NCBI RefSeq assembly: GCF_001483755.1 | Contig: NZ_LQBK01000002.1 | Location: 278,217 to 342,216 of the forward strand | DNA: 64,000 nt | DNA from: Kocuria rosea subsp. polaris | GTDB taxonomy: Bacteria > Actinomycetota > Actinomycetes > Actinomycetales > Micrococcaceae | Reading direction: 5' to 3' | Shown: in pieces, positions 19,401 through 25,406 of the stretch | How positions within the stretch are numbered: the first letter of the stretch is position 1 | Layout: every line of letters begins with the position of its first letter | The notes under the pieces: generated by a model | The model's database searches: none | What the model was told of the DNA's origin: nothing | The model's input: only the letters and a program-made list of their open reading frames with translations | Made by a program: the position numbers and the translations under genes

Positions 19401-20255
19401 GTGGAGCTCGTCTTCGAGCACGCGGCCCGGCACCCCCGCCGCTCCCTGGCCGTGGTGACCGCGAGCGCGGTGCACGCCGCGCGGATCGCCCAGGCCGTCC
19501 GGCAGCGGATGCGCGAGGAGCCCGGTGCCGCGGACTTCTTCGCCCCGGGGCCCGAGTCCTTCCGCGTGGTGGACCTGCACCGGGCGGCCGGGATCGTGCG
19601 GGACACCGTCATCTTCTCGCTGGGCTTCGGCAAGACCGCCAACGGCCGCACCGTGCCGTACCTCGGGGCGCTGTCCGAGCGGCACGGCCGCCAGCACTTC
19701 GTGCTCGGGATGACCCGGGCCCGCCACACCACCCGCATCGTGACCTCGCTGCACCCGGGCGAGGTGGAGGGCAAGGGCCTCCAGCACGGGGCGCGCGACT
19801 TCGCCCGGGTGCTCGCCGCGCACCTCGGCGGCCCGCCCCCGGGGGAGGAGGGCGCGCGGGACACCCACGACGACGCCCTGGTGGTCGACCTGGCCCGCCG
19901 CCTCACCGAGCGCGGGGCCTCCGTGCGGCTGGACTACGCGGGGGTCCTCGACCTGGTCGCGTGGGCCGGCACGGAGTCGATGTCCGCGGGCGCCGCGCTG
20001 CCGGGCCGCGCCCGCGCCGAGGACCGGCCGCTGCGGATCCCCGTGGCCGGGCAGTCCGACGGCTCGGCGGAGAACGCCGCCCTGTCCGTGCGGGAGCGGT
20101 CCCGGCTGCGGCCCCAGCAGCTCGAGCGCAGCGGCTGGAACTACCTCACGCTGTGGACCATCGAGGTCTTCACCGACCCGGACACCGTCGCCGAGCTGAT
20201 CCGGCGCTATCTCGGCCTGCCCGCCGGCGACCGTCGGGGCTCCCGTGCCGGCTGA
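16461..20255 (+). CDS. SF1 helicase-nuclease-like protein with degenerate Walker A
   Basis: This 1264-residue protein has the domain order of DUF4011/DNA2-type superfamily 1 helicases. The N-terminal region (about 20-280) is followed by a first RecA-like core, a long helical insertion (about 380-760), a second core and a C-terminal Vsr/REase-like region with DDALVVDLARRL and LDYAGVLDLVAW. The ATP motifs are altered. Walker A reads APGTGQLDT (residues 307-315), with Gln312 in place of the invariant lysine. Walker B reads VVVLDAESS (840-848), and motif III GDPHLG lacks its glutamine. Motif VI GMTRARH is kept. ATP hydrolysis is therefore doubtful. AGGAG precedes the ATG. Its role is unknown; DNA repair or defence are family associations only. 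Confidence 0.75.
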   Translation: MSIGADRTPQESDPSGAQPPRVSLQPWTRQMDAYTGPDTLLDFNQVDNVCIDLTEANSSGQAQLLMGRPTRLSTIVHEPEAYGHAVRAARALRTKTHELSVNHGLDAAYLAAGTASWLARPRGSDPTGAGQRRWIAPVLLAPLALKPRPDLDDFELQLVGPARLNPAMVRRLAAEHGVDLTSGELARLAYGTRRLDPAPALETLRTLAGTVPGMHVQHKLLVSTFADLHDRPADLSVVARTAVVRDLARLKDSAVGRVPQVEEIVDEAPPLDERDPADELLLLDADGPQQEVLDLAAQGHSFVVTAAPGTGQLDTAVNTVGTLVAAGRTVLVLGERRTTLAAFGRRMDGLGLGTAVLPLSSQLSDADVAQQLIRAVARNERAERPELTELHETLRTSRDQLAEHVRSLHTVRPRWSVSPYRAVQALAELTSRRPAPATSVRFPRSVLDAVGDRGDVVARLERAAELGAFDAGTLAGPWTGARLVNEDEARQAHRLAQSLLLELTTLETGMRHVLATSGLRGGTTVPEWGRQLRLLQEVQDSLTRFTPDIYDRPVTDLVAATAGSGWRREHGIEMTGLQRSRLRKAAKEYIRHGVHLTDLHSALLRVQSERERWREWATSSKHPVVSERVEELAAVQARFVEDLEGLAIALEGSPTGDDLLGQPIDRLRETLDRLINDEENLAVLPERTVLLDELRGQGLGELVDDLVRRTVPRAEVPGEFDLAWWQSTLEAMITGDDFLAMPEGHALRRAESVFRRADAAHVASGAGRLLWELADRWQRTVRRSPRAAAALRRMLRAGAAPLEEVAASAGELIGSLMPVWTASPLVLSAALPEDHEFDAVVVLDAESSPLAAVLPALTRCRQVIAFGDPHLGRPQPFTVAPTAVPAPGTQPVVEVDSAFDALSRVVPERALRTVYRSMDEQVFRHLNEQFYGGRLSRIPHGESVTGATPVLDVEYVPDGVGALTAGIEGIQAPAAEVRRVVELVFEHAARHPRRSLAVVTASAVHAARIAQAVRQRMREEPGAADFFAPGPESFRVVDLHRAAGIVRDTVIFSLGFGKTANGRTVPYLGALSERHGRQHFVLGMTRARHTTRIVTSLHPGEVEGKGLQHGARDFARVLAAHLGGPPPGEEGARDTHDDALVVDLARRLTERGASVRLDYAGVLDLVAWAGTESMSAGAALPGRARAEDRPLRIPVAGQSDGSAENAALSVRERSRLRPQQLERSGWNYLTLWTIEVFTDPDTVAELIRRYLGLPAGDRRGSRAG

Positions 20256-20598
20256 GCCGGACCCGCCGCGCGGCGGCACCGTCGGGCCGGGGGAGCCGGA
20301 CGCCCCGCGCGGCGGGACCGCCGGGCCGGGGGAGCCGGACGCCCCGCGCGGCGGGACCGCCGGGCCGGGGGAGCCGGATCCGCCGCCGCGGCAGGACGGG
20401 TCCGCGGCGCCGCGCCCGCGCCGGCGCGGGCCGCGGCGGGCCACCGGGGGCACGTTCACCGGTGCGGAGCCGCGCCTGCCCGGCCTCGAGGTCCCGCCGC
20501 GCGGGGCGCCCGGGACCGACGGGGAGCCCGCGGGGGCGGCCGGGGAACGGGCCCACGAGGAGTGGCTCAGGGCGCAGCGGCCTCCGCACTGGGGCTGA
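20245..20598 (+). CDS. Small Pro/Gly-rich repeat protein
   Basis: This predicted 117-residue hypothetical protein starts with GTG inside the end of the helicase-like gene (11-base overlap). The first 42 residues are three copies of a 13-residue unit (GEPDAPRGGTAGP and variants) encoded by a 39-base DNA repeat. A basic patch PRPRRRGPRR follows, and the chain ends EEWLRAQRPPHWG. Composition is strongly disordered, with no cysteine and no membrane segment. The 3' end overlaps the convergent SAF/CpaB-like gene by 32 bases. No function can be assigned. That the non-repeat C-terminus is coding is likely but unproven. Confidence 0.5.
   Translation: MPAEPDPPRGGTVGPGEPDAPRGGTAGPGEPDAPRGGTAGPGEPDPPPRQDGSAAPRPRRRGPRRATGGTFTGAEPRLPGLEVPPRGAPGTDGEPAGAAGERAHEEWLRAQRPPHWG
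20254..20391 (+). repeat. 39-base tandem repeat (three full copies plus partial)
   Basis: The units at 20254-20292, 20293-20331 and 20332-20370 are 39 bases each. The last two are identical, and a partial fourth copy starts at 20371. The unit length is a multiple of three and adds or removes 13 residues without changing frame. It begins exactly over the helicase-like gene's stop codon. Confidence 0.9.
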
Positions 20599-21283
20599 CC
20601 GGCGCCGGGACGAGGACCACGGTGGTGCGCCCGGTGCCGCCGGCGCCGGCCAGCTGCGCGGCGTCCTCGTGCGGCGCCCCCACCACCAGCAGCCCCTCCT
20701 CCTCGGGCGCCGCGGGCCCGGCCAGCAGACCGCCGTCCCCGCCGGCGCCCCCGGCGGCGACCCACAGCACGGGCAGACCCCGGCCCAGGACGTGGCGGTC
20801 GCCCGGTGCGGCGCCGTCGGGCAGGTGCACGACGTCCACGTGGTCGCCCGCGCGCACGTGCCGCAGCACCCCGGGATCGTCGATGCGCAGGGTCACCGCC
20901 GTGACCCCCCGGGCCTGCCCGGTCAGCAGTCCCGGGCCCACGAGCGCGGTCTCCGTCAGCGGCTGCCCCGGGCCCGCGGCGCCCGCGAGGACGCGCCCGG
21001 AAAGCTCCGCGGGGTCGGCGACGGCGCCCTCCGGGGCCAGCCCGCGCGGATAGGCGGCCACCGTGAGCCGCTCCGGGGAGAGCACCGAGCCCGCCGGCAG
21101 CGCCCCGGCGGCGGTGACCACCGGCACGGTCCTGGCCTGGGGCGGGCCGAGCCGCAGCACCGCCAGGCCCACGGCGAGGCCGAGGAGCAGCGCGGCCACC
21201 AGCCGGCGGCGCCGGGACACGACCGAGCGCAGGTGCAGGGACAGCGGATAGCGGCGTCTGAGGGTCCGTCGGCGTCGGCTCAT
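20567..21283 (-). CDS. SAF-domain (CpaB/RcpC-like) membrane protein
   Basis: This 238-residue protein has a very basic N-terminus (MSRRRRTLRRRYPL), one transmembrane helix at about residues 29-44 (LVAALLLGLAVGLAVL), and an external SAF/CpaB-type domain (VPVVTAAGALPAGSVLSPERLTV, HVRAGDHVDVVHLP). CpaB proteins help assemble Flp/Tad pili, but no other pilus gene is nearby, so the role here is open. The ATG at 21283 is preferred over a GTG nine bases earlier because TAGGGT (21296-21291) ends seven bases before it, the leaderless pattern. The 3' end overlaps the convergent repeat protein. Confidence 0.75.
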   Translation of the reverse strand: MSRRRRTLRRRYPLSLHLRSVVSRRRRLVAALLLGLAVGLAVLRLGPPQARTVPVVTAAGALPAGSVLSPERLTVAAYPRGLAPEGAVADPAELSGRVLAGAAGPGQPLTETALVGPGLLTGQARGVTAVTLRIDDPGVLRHVRAGDHVDVVHLPDGAAPGDRHVLGRGLPVLWVAAGGAGGDGGLLAGPAAPEEEGLLVVGAPHEDAAQLAGAGGTGRTTVVLVPAPVSPSAEAAAP

Positions 21284-21382
21284 GCGCCGCACCCTACGGC
21301 GCGGACGCGCCGGAACCGGTCGTGCGGAGGCCGCCCGGGGGAGGGCGGGGGGGCCTCGCAGGGCAGGCGCGCTCCGTGCAGT

Positions 21383-21405
21383 CCGGACGCCGGGACGGCG
21401 TCCGG
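21383..21405 (-). terminator. Terminator of FmdB-like gene
   Basis: CCGGACGCC and GGCGTCCGG form a perfect 9-base stem around gggac, about eight bases past the stop of the FmdB-like gene on the minus strand. Confidence 0.65.
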
Positions 21406-21412
21406 GAACGCC

Positions 21413-21748
21413 TCAGTCGGCGGATCCGCCCGTCGACGCGGCGGCGGACGCGGTGGCGGGCGAGGACGCGCCCGCGCCCGCCGTGGCCGCCGCGGGCGCG
21501 GTCTCCGCGGAGGAGCCGGACGCGGAGGAACCGGACGCGGCGGGCGTCGAGGCGCCGGAGTCCGCGCCGCCGGAGCGCGAGTCGTTGCGGTAGAAGCCGG
21601 AGCCCTTGAACACCACGCCCACCGTGTTGAACTTCTTGCGCAGGCCTCCGGCGCACTCCGGGCAGACGGTCAGGGCGTCCTCGCTGAACGACTGGCGGAT
21701 GTCGAACGCGTGGCCGCAGTCCTTGCAGGCGTAGGCGTAGACGGGCAT
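21413..21748 (-). CDS. FmdB family zinc-ribbon protein
   Basis: This 111-residue protein starts MPVYAYACKDCGHAFDI. It has two CxxC pairs (CKDC at 8-11 and CPEC at about 29-32) forming a zinc ribbon, with the family signature KFNTVGVVFKGSGFYRND. The last half is a low-complexity Ala/Ser/Gly tail. The family is small and of uncertain function, sometimes annotated as a regulatory protein. It has its own -10 box (TAGAAT, 21814-21809) that overlaps the stop of the upstream cyclo-ligase gene, then a CIRCE-like element, then AGGAGGA before the ATG. It may thus be stress-regulated. Confidence 0.88.
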   Translation of the reverse strand: MPVYAYACKDCGHAFDIRQSFSEDALTVCPECAGGLRKKFNTVGVVFKGSGFYRNDSRSGGADSGASTPAASGSSASGSSAETAPAAATAGAGASSPATASAAASTGGSAD

Positions 21749-21782
21749 GGGTCCTCCTGGAAAGGGTCGACGAGCGCGCTCC

Positions 21783-21809
21783 CTGGCACTCGAAGGGGGC
21801 GACTGCTGA
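21783..21809 (-). promoter_or_regulatory. Imperfect CIRCE-like element before FmdB-like gene
   Basis: On the plus strand CTGGCACTC, nine bases, then GACTGCTGA match CIRCE at 14 of 18 positions with the exact N9 spacer. It directly abuts the TAGAAT -10 box of the FmdB-like gene, the same placement as the true CIRCE at groES. It could be a weak HrcA site or chance. Confidence 0.4.
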
Positions 21810-21811
21810 TT

Positions 21812-22453
21812 CTACCGTGTTCCCCGGCCCGGACCGGCGGGCCCGTCCAGGGGCGTGGGCCCGTTCTCCGTGAGGGCCAGCGGCACGGGGGCGTCGAACT
21901 CCTCGACGGGCAGGACCCCGTCGGGGAGGACCTCGTCGGCGAAGACGCACACGGCGGTGCGCAGCTCCGGGTGGGCCGTGCGGGGCAGCGTGGCCAGGAA
22001 GCGGTCGTAGTAGCCGCCGCCGAAGCCCAGCCGGGCGCCGCCGGGCGCCACGGCCAGGGCGGGCACGAGCAGCAGACCCACGGAGTGCATGACCTCGGCG
22101 CCGTGGCGGGCGCCGACGGGCTCCCGCAGACCGCCGGTGCCGCCGGAGCGCTCGGGGGTGCCCGGCGACCAGCGCGCCCACGAGAGCCTGCGCCCGGGCT
22201 CGCACACGGGGACCCAGATCCGGTGGCCGCGGTGGTGGGCGGTGACCAGGGCGGGCTCGAGGGGCGGCTCGGTGGGCAGGGGCAGGTACGCGGCGACGTC
22301 GAGGTGCGGCCGGTCGGCGAGCAGCTCCGCCAGGTGCCGGTCGAAGCCGACGGCGGCGTGCTCCCGGGCGGCCCGCGGGCGCCGCGAACGAGCGGCCCGC
22401 AGCTCGCGGCGCAGCCGGGCCTTCACCTCGGCGGGGCCCCCGGGATGGGTCAT
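21812..22453 (-). CDS. 5-formyltetrahydrofolate cyclo-ligase
   Basis: This 213-residue enzyme makes 5,10-methenyl-THF from 5-formyl-THF with ATP, recycling folate. Visible signatures are the basic N-terminus KARLRRELRAAR, the substrate region AAYLPLPTEPPLEP, and the strongly conserved LGFGGGYYDRFLA near residue 145 that holds the ATP/Mg site. The length is normal for the family. A TAGCCT -10 box on the minus strand lies around 22532, giving a leader of roughly 70 bases and a promoter region shared with the divergent galU. It is upstream of the FmdB-like gene on the same strand, but that gene has its own promoter. Confidence 0.93.
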   Translation of the reverse strand: MTHPGGPAEVKARLRRELRAARSRRPRAAREHAAVGFDRHLAELLADRPHLDVAAYLPLPTEPPLEPALVTAHHRGHRIWVPVCEPGRRLSWARWSPGTPERSGGTGGLREPVGARHGAEVMHSVGLLLVPALAVAPGGARLGFGGGYYDRFLATLPRTAHPELRTAVCVFADEVLPDGVLPVEEFDAPVPLALTENGPTPLDGPAGPGRGTR

Positions 22454-22614
22454 CGTCGTGTCCGCTCCTGTCCGGTGCTCGGGCCGGGGAGGCGCCCGGG
22501 ACGCGCCGGCCCTCCCGGGCCGGTGGTGCGAGGCTAGCCGGGGCCGCCGCGGCGGGCAACCGTGCCGTGCCGGGAATCCGCTGGCCCGCCCGCCCGATCC
22601 GTTAGCCTGAGCCC

Positions 22615-23529
22615 ATGAGTGGAAACAGCAACCCCCGGACGGTCCGGAAGGCCGTCATCCCCGCCGCCGGGCTCGGCACCCGGTTCCTGCCCGCGACGAA
22701 GGCCATGCCCAAGGAGATGCTGCCGGTCGTGGACCGCCCGGCCATCCAGTACGTGGTCCAGGAGGCGGTCGACGCCGGTCTCCAGGACGTCCTGATGATC
22801 ACCGGCCGCTCGAAGCGGGCGCTGGAGGACCACTTCGACCGCGTGCCGGCCCTGGAGCACCAGCTCGAGGAGTCCGGCAAGACGGAGCTGCTCCGCGAGG
22901 TCGAGCACGCCTCCGAGCTCGGCGAGATCCACTACCTGCGCCAGGCGGACCCCAAGGGACTGGGGCACGCGGTGCTGCGCGCCAAGATCCACATCGGCGA
23001 CGAGCCCTTCGCCGTGCTGCTGGGCGACGACCTCATCGACGCCAGGGACTCCCTGCTCACCGAGATGATCGCCGTCCAGGAGCGCACCGGCGGCTCCGTG
23101 GTCGCGCTCATGGAGGTCCCGCAGGAGCAGATCAGCTCCTACGGCTGTGCCGACGTCACCGCGGTCGAGGGCGAGGACTTCGTGCGGATCAACGGGCTCG
23201 TCGAGAAGCCCTCCCCGGCGGAGGCGCCCTCCAACCTGGCCATCATCGGCCGCTACGTCCTGCACCCCGACGTCTTCGAGGTGCTCGAGAACACCGCCCC
23301 CGGGCGCGGCAACGAGATCCAGCTCACCGACGCGCTGCAGACCCTCGCCGGCCGCGAGGGCCAGGGTGGCGGGGTCTACGGCGTGGTCTTCAAGGGCCGC
23401 CGCTACGACACCGGTGACAAGCTCAGCTACCTCAAGGCCAACATCATCCTGGCCTCGGAGCGGGAGGACCTCGGGCCCGAGCTGTGCGAGTGGCTCCGGG
23501 AGTACGCCCGGTCCCTGCCGGTCGGCTGA
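22615..23529 (+). CDS. galU: UTP-glucose-1-phosphate uridylyltransferase
   Basis: This 304-residue nucleotidyltransferase makes UDP-glucose from UTP and glucose-1-phosphate for cell-wall glycans and for the GalE epimerase also in this window. The nucleotide-binding signature GLGTRFLPATKAMPKEMLP sits at about residues 17-35. VEKPSPAEAPSNLAIIGRYVL and KGRRYDTGDKLSYLKA are further conserved blocks. TAGCCT (22603-22608) ends six bases before the ATG with no ribosome site, so a leaderless transcript is likely. The acetyltransferase gene follows after 14 bases in the same direction. Confidence 0.97.
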   Translation: MSGNSNPRTVRKAVIPAAGLGTRFLPATKAMPKEMLPVVDRPAIQYVVQEAVDAGLQDVLMITGRSKRALEDHFDRVPALEHQLEESGKTELLREVEHASELGEIHYLRQADPKGLGHAVLRAKIHIGDEPFAVLLGDDLIDARDSLLTEMIAVQERTGGSVVALMEVPQEQISSYGCADVTAVEGEDFVRINGLVEKPSPAEAPSNLAIIGRYVLHPDVFEVLENTAPGRGNEIQLTDALQTLAGREGQGGGVYGVVFKGRRYDTGDKLSYLKANIILASEREDLGPELCEWLREYARSLPVG

Positions 23530-23543
23530 GAGGCCGCGCTCCC

Positions 23544-24176
23544 GTGGCCGGGCAGCTCCGCTGGCCCGTCACCGTCTCCTGGGGAGAGCTCAGGCTGCGC
23601 CCGCTGGTCCGGGGGGACCGCCGGGAGTGGGACGCCGTGCGGGCCCGCAACCGGGACTGGCTCGATCCGTGGGAGGCCACGAACCCCGCCCCCGGGGGGA
23701 AGCCGCCCACGTTCGGGCAGTTCGTGCGGTCCCTGGACCAGCAGGCGCGGCAGGGCACGGCGCTGCCCTTCCTGATCACGGAGCGGGTTCCCGGGACGGA
23801 GGGGTTCGGCCTGGTCGGCCAGCTGACGGTCTCCGGGATCTCGTGGGGGTCGTTCCTGTCCGCGTCCCTGGGCTACTGGGTGGACCGGGACCAGGCGGGC
23901 CGCGGCGTGGCCCCCATGGCCGTGGCCATGGCCACCGACTACTGCTTCCAGGGCCTCGGGCTGCACCGGATGGAGATCAACATCCGGCCGGAGAACACCA
24001 AGTCCCTGCGGGTGGTGGAGAAGCTCGGGTTCCGGGACGAGGGGCTGCGCAAGGACTTCCTGCACATCGACGGCCGCTGGACGGACCACCGCAGCTTCGC
24101 GCTCACCGCGCCCGAGGCGCCCGAGGGACTCGTCCGCCGGTTCACGGGGTCCGACCGGCCCGCCGTGTGGCAGTGA
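23544..24176 (+). CDS. RimJ/RimL-type GNAT N-acetyltransferase
   Basis: This 210-residue GNAT protein starts VAGQLRWPVTVSWGELRLRPL. The acetyl-CoA binding region is DQAGRGVAPMAVAMATDYCF, and GLHRMEINIRPENTKSLRVVEKLGF is the classic RimJ/RimL C-terminal pattern. GTG 23544 is chosen because the conserved domain begins shortly after and GAGAGG overlaps the galU stop; a start further up would lie inside galU. The family acetylates N-terminal amino groups of proteins; the target is unknown. Gene order galU - rimJ - membrane protein is conserved in actinobacteria, where a Glp/MoeA gene normally lies between galU and rimJ but is missing here. Confidence 0.9.
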   Translation: MAGQLRWPVTVSWGELRLRPLVRGDRREWDAVRARNRDWLDPWEATNPAPGGKPPTFGQFVRSLDQQARQGTALPFLITERVPGTEGFGLVGQLTVSGISWGSFLSASLGYWVDRDQAGRGVAPMAVAMATDYCFQGLGLHRMEINIRPENTKSLRVVEKLGFRDEGLRKDFLHIDGRWTDHRSFALTAPEAPEGLVRRFTGSDRPAVWQ

Positions 24177-24331
24177 CCGGACCGGCCGCGTCCACAGGGA
24201 TACCCACAGGCGCGCCCGTGCGGTAGTAGGCTGTCCCTCACGGCCCGAGCCCGGGCCCCGGACACGCCGGCGCAGCGCGCCGGCGGCTCACGTCCGCTCG
24301 ATCCAGCGACCACGAAGGCAGGACCGCGACC

Positions 24332-25237
24332 ATGATCTGGGTGAGCAGCTCGGCCGTGCTGGCCGTCGTCTGCGCGCTCTCGCTGTTCTGGGTCGTGCCC
24401 CGGCTGCAGCGCCGCCGGGAGGACGCCGAGGAGGCGCAGCCCGGCGCCGATCCCGCCCCGGACCACCTCCCCGCGCCCATCGCGCAGCCCGCACCCGCGT
24501 CCCGCCGACGAAGGAACATCATGGCGACCACCGACACCGACCCCCGTCCCGCCGACGGCGGCCCCGGCCGCTCCGGCACCGGTGCCCTGCGCATCCGGCG
24601 GGACCGCGCCGGGATCCTGCTCGTCGGATGCGCCGCCCTCCTGGGCGGGCTCCTCACCGCCGTCGTCGCACCGTTCTCCGCCGCGGTCAGCTGGCCGTGG
24701 CCGGTGTTCCTGCTGCTGCTCGCCGTCGGCTCCGTCCTGGCCCTGCGCTACCTGGCCGTCCAGGACCGGGCCGCCCGCCGCGCCGCGCGCCCGGCGGTCC
24801 GGACCCCGGAGGAGCAGGAGGAGCCGCACGCGCCGCGCGAGGACGTCGCCCTGTTCGACAACGAGCACGCCGTGGCGGAGGAGGTCCGCGAGCAGTCGCG
24901 CCGGGCCGCCGAGGACCTCGACCTGCCCGCCGCCGAGGAGCAGCCCCGCACGCCCGCCCCGCCGGCCTTCACGGTCGAGGAGCTGCGCGCCGAGGCCCTG
25001 CGGGTGGCCCGCGAGTCCGCCCCGGCGGCCCCGGGCCGGACCTGGGAGCCCGTCCCCGTGCCGCGGCCGACGTACGCCGAGGCCCCCGTGGTCCAGCGGC
25101 CGGAACCGGAGCCCCTGCCGGTCCCGGAGCAGCCCACCTCCCGCTCCACGAGCCTGAAGGACGCCGTGCGCGCGGGCGAGGAGCAGGGACGCGCCGCCCT
25201 CGACCTCGACGACGTCCTCAAGCGCCGCCGCGCCTGA
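24332..25237 (+). CDS. GlpR/SepX-like membrane protein
   Basis: This 301-residue protein has one N-terminal helix (MIWVSSSAVLAVVCALSLFWVVPRL, in outline), a basic and proline-rich cytoplasmic stretch, then two helices at about residues 90-145, followed by a long acidic/proline-rich cytoplasmic tail ending DVLKRRRA. This topology, the WVVPRLQRRR end of the first helix and the place after galU-rimJ match the GlpR (Corynebacterium) / SepX (Streptomyces) family, which anchors polar growth and division proteins. Similarity is by layout rather than strong motifs. A TAGGCT -10 box at 24227-24232 gives a leader of about 100 bases. Confidence 0.65.
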   Translation: MIWVSSSAVLAVVCALSLFWVVPRLQRRREDAEEAQPGADPAPDHLPAPIAQPAPASRRRRNIMATTDTDPRPADGGPGRSGTGALRIRRDRAGILLVGCAALLGGLLTAVVAPFSAAVSWPWPVFLLLLAVGSVLALRYLAVQDRAARRAARPAVRTPEEQEEPHAPREDVALFDNEHAVAEEVREQSRRAAEDLDLPAAEEQPRTPAPPAFTVEELRAEALRVARESAPAAPGRTWEPVPVPRPTYAEAPVVQRPEPEPLPVPEQPTSRSTSLKDAVRAGEEQGRAALDLDDVLKRRRA

Positions 25238-25273
25238 CCGCACGCGCCGCGCAGCCCGGTGCGCCGGGCCGCC

Positions 25274-25314
25274 CGAACCGCCGCACGCTCCCTCCGGGAC
25301 CGTGCGGCGGTTCG
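25274..25314 (+). terminator. Terminator after GlpR/SepX-like gene
   Basis: A perfect 14-base stem (CGAACCGCCGCACG and complement) with a 13-base loop lies 37 bases past the stop codon and ahead of the CYTH-CHAD promoter. Confidence 0.8.
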
Positions 25315-25342
25315 CGCTTCCGGGGGTGGCGCGCCGTCCCGG

Positions 25343-25348
25343 TATCAT
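25343..25348 (+). promoter_or_regulatory. -10 box of CYTH-CHAD gene
   Basis: TATCAT lies about 59 bases before the ATG and directly after the terminator hairpin of the preceding gene. No convincing -35 was seen. Confidence 0.5.
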
Positions 25349-25406
25349 CGCCGCAACGGCCGGCCGCCGGGCCCGGCGGCCGGTGGCCCCGACGAGGAGG
25401 ACACCC

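Noticed and set aside
20254..20391. CRISPR-like array
   Set aside because: The 39-base units are contiguous with no unique spacers and no cas genes are present; it is an in-frame tandem repeat.
14523..20765. Very long open frame on the minus strand opposite guaA and the helicase-like gene
   Set aside because: It is a typical GC-rich antisense shadow: composition is Gly/Arg/Leu/Asp-skewed, with no domain motif, and it lies opposite well-supported genes.
20567..21283. Part of a Flp/Tad pilus cluster
   Set aside because: Only the CpaB-like gene is present; no ATPase, prepilin peptidase, TadB/C or pilin gene is nearby.
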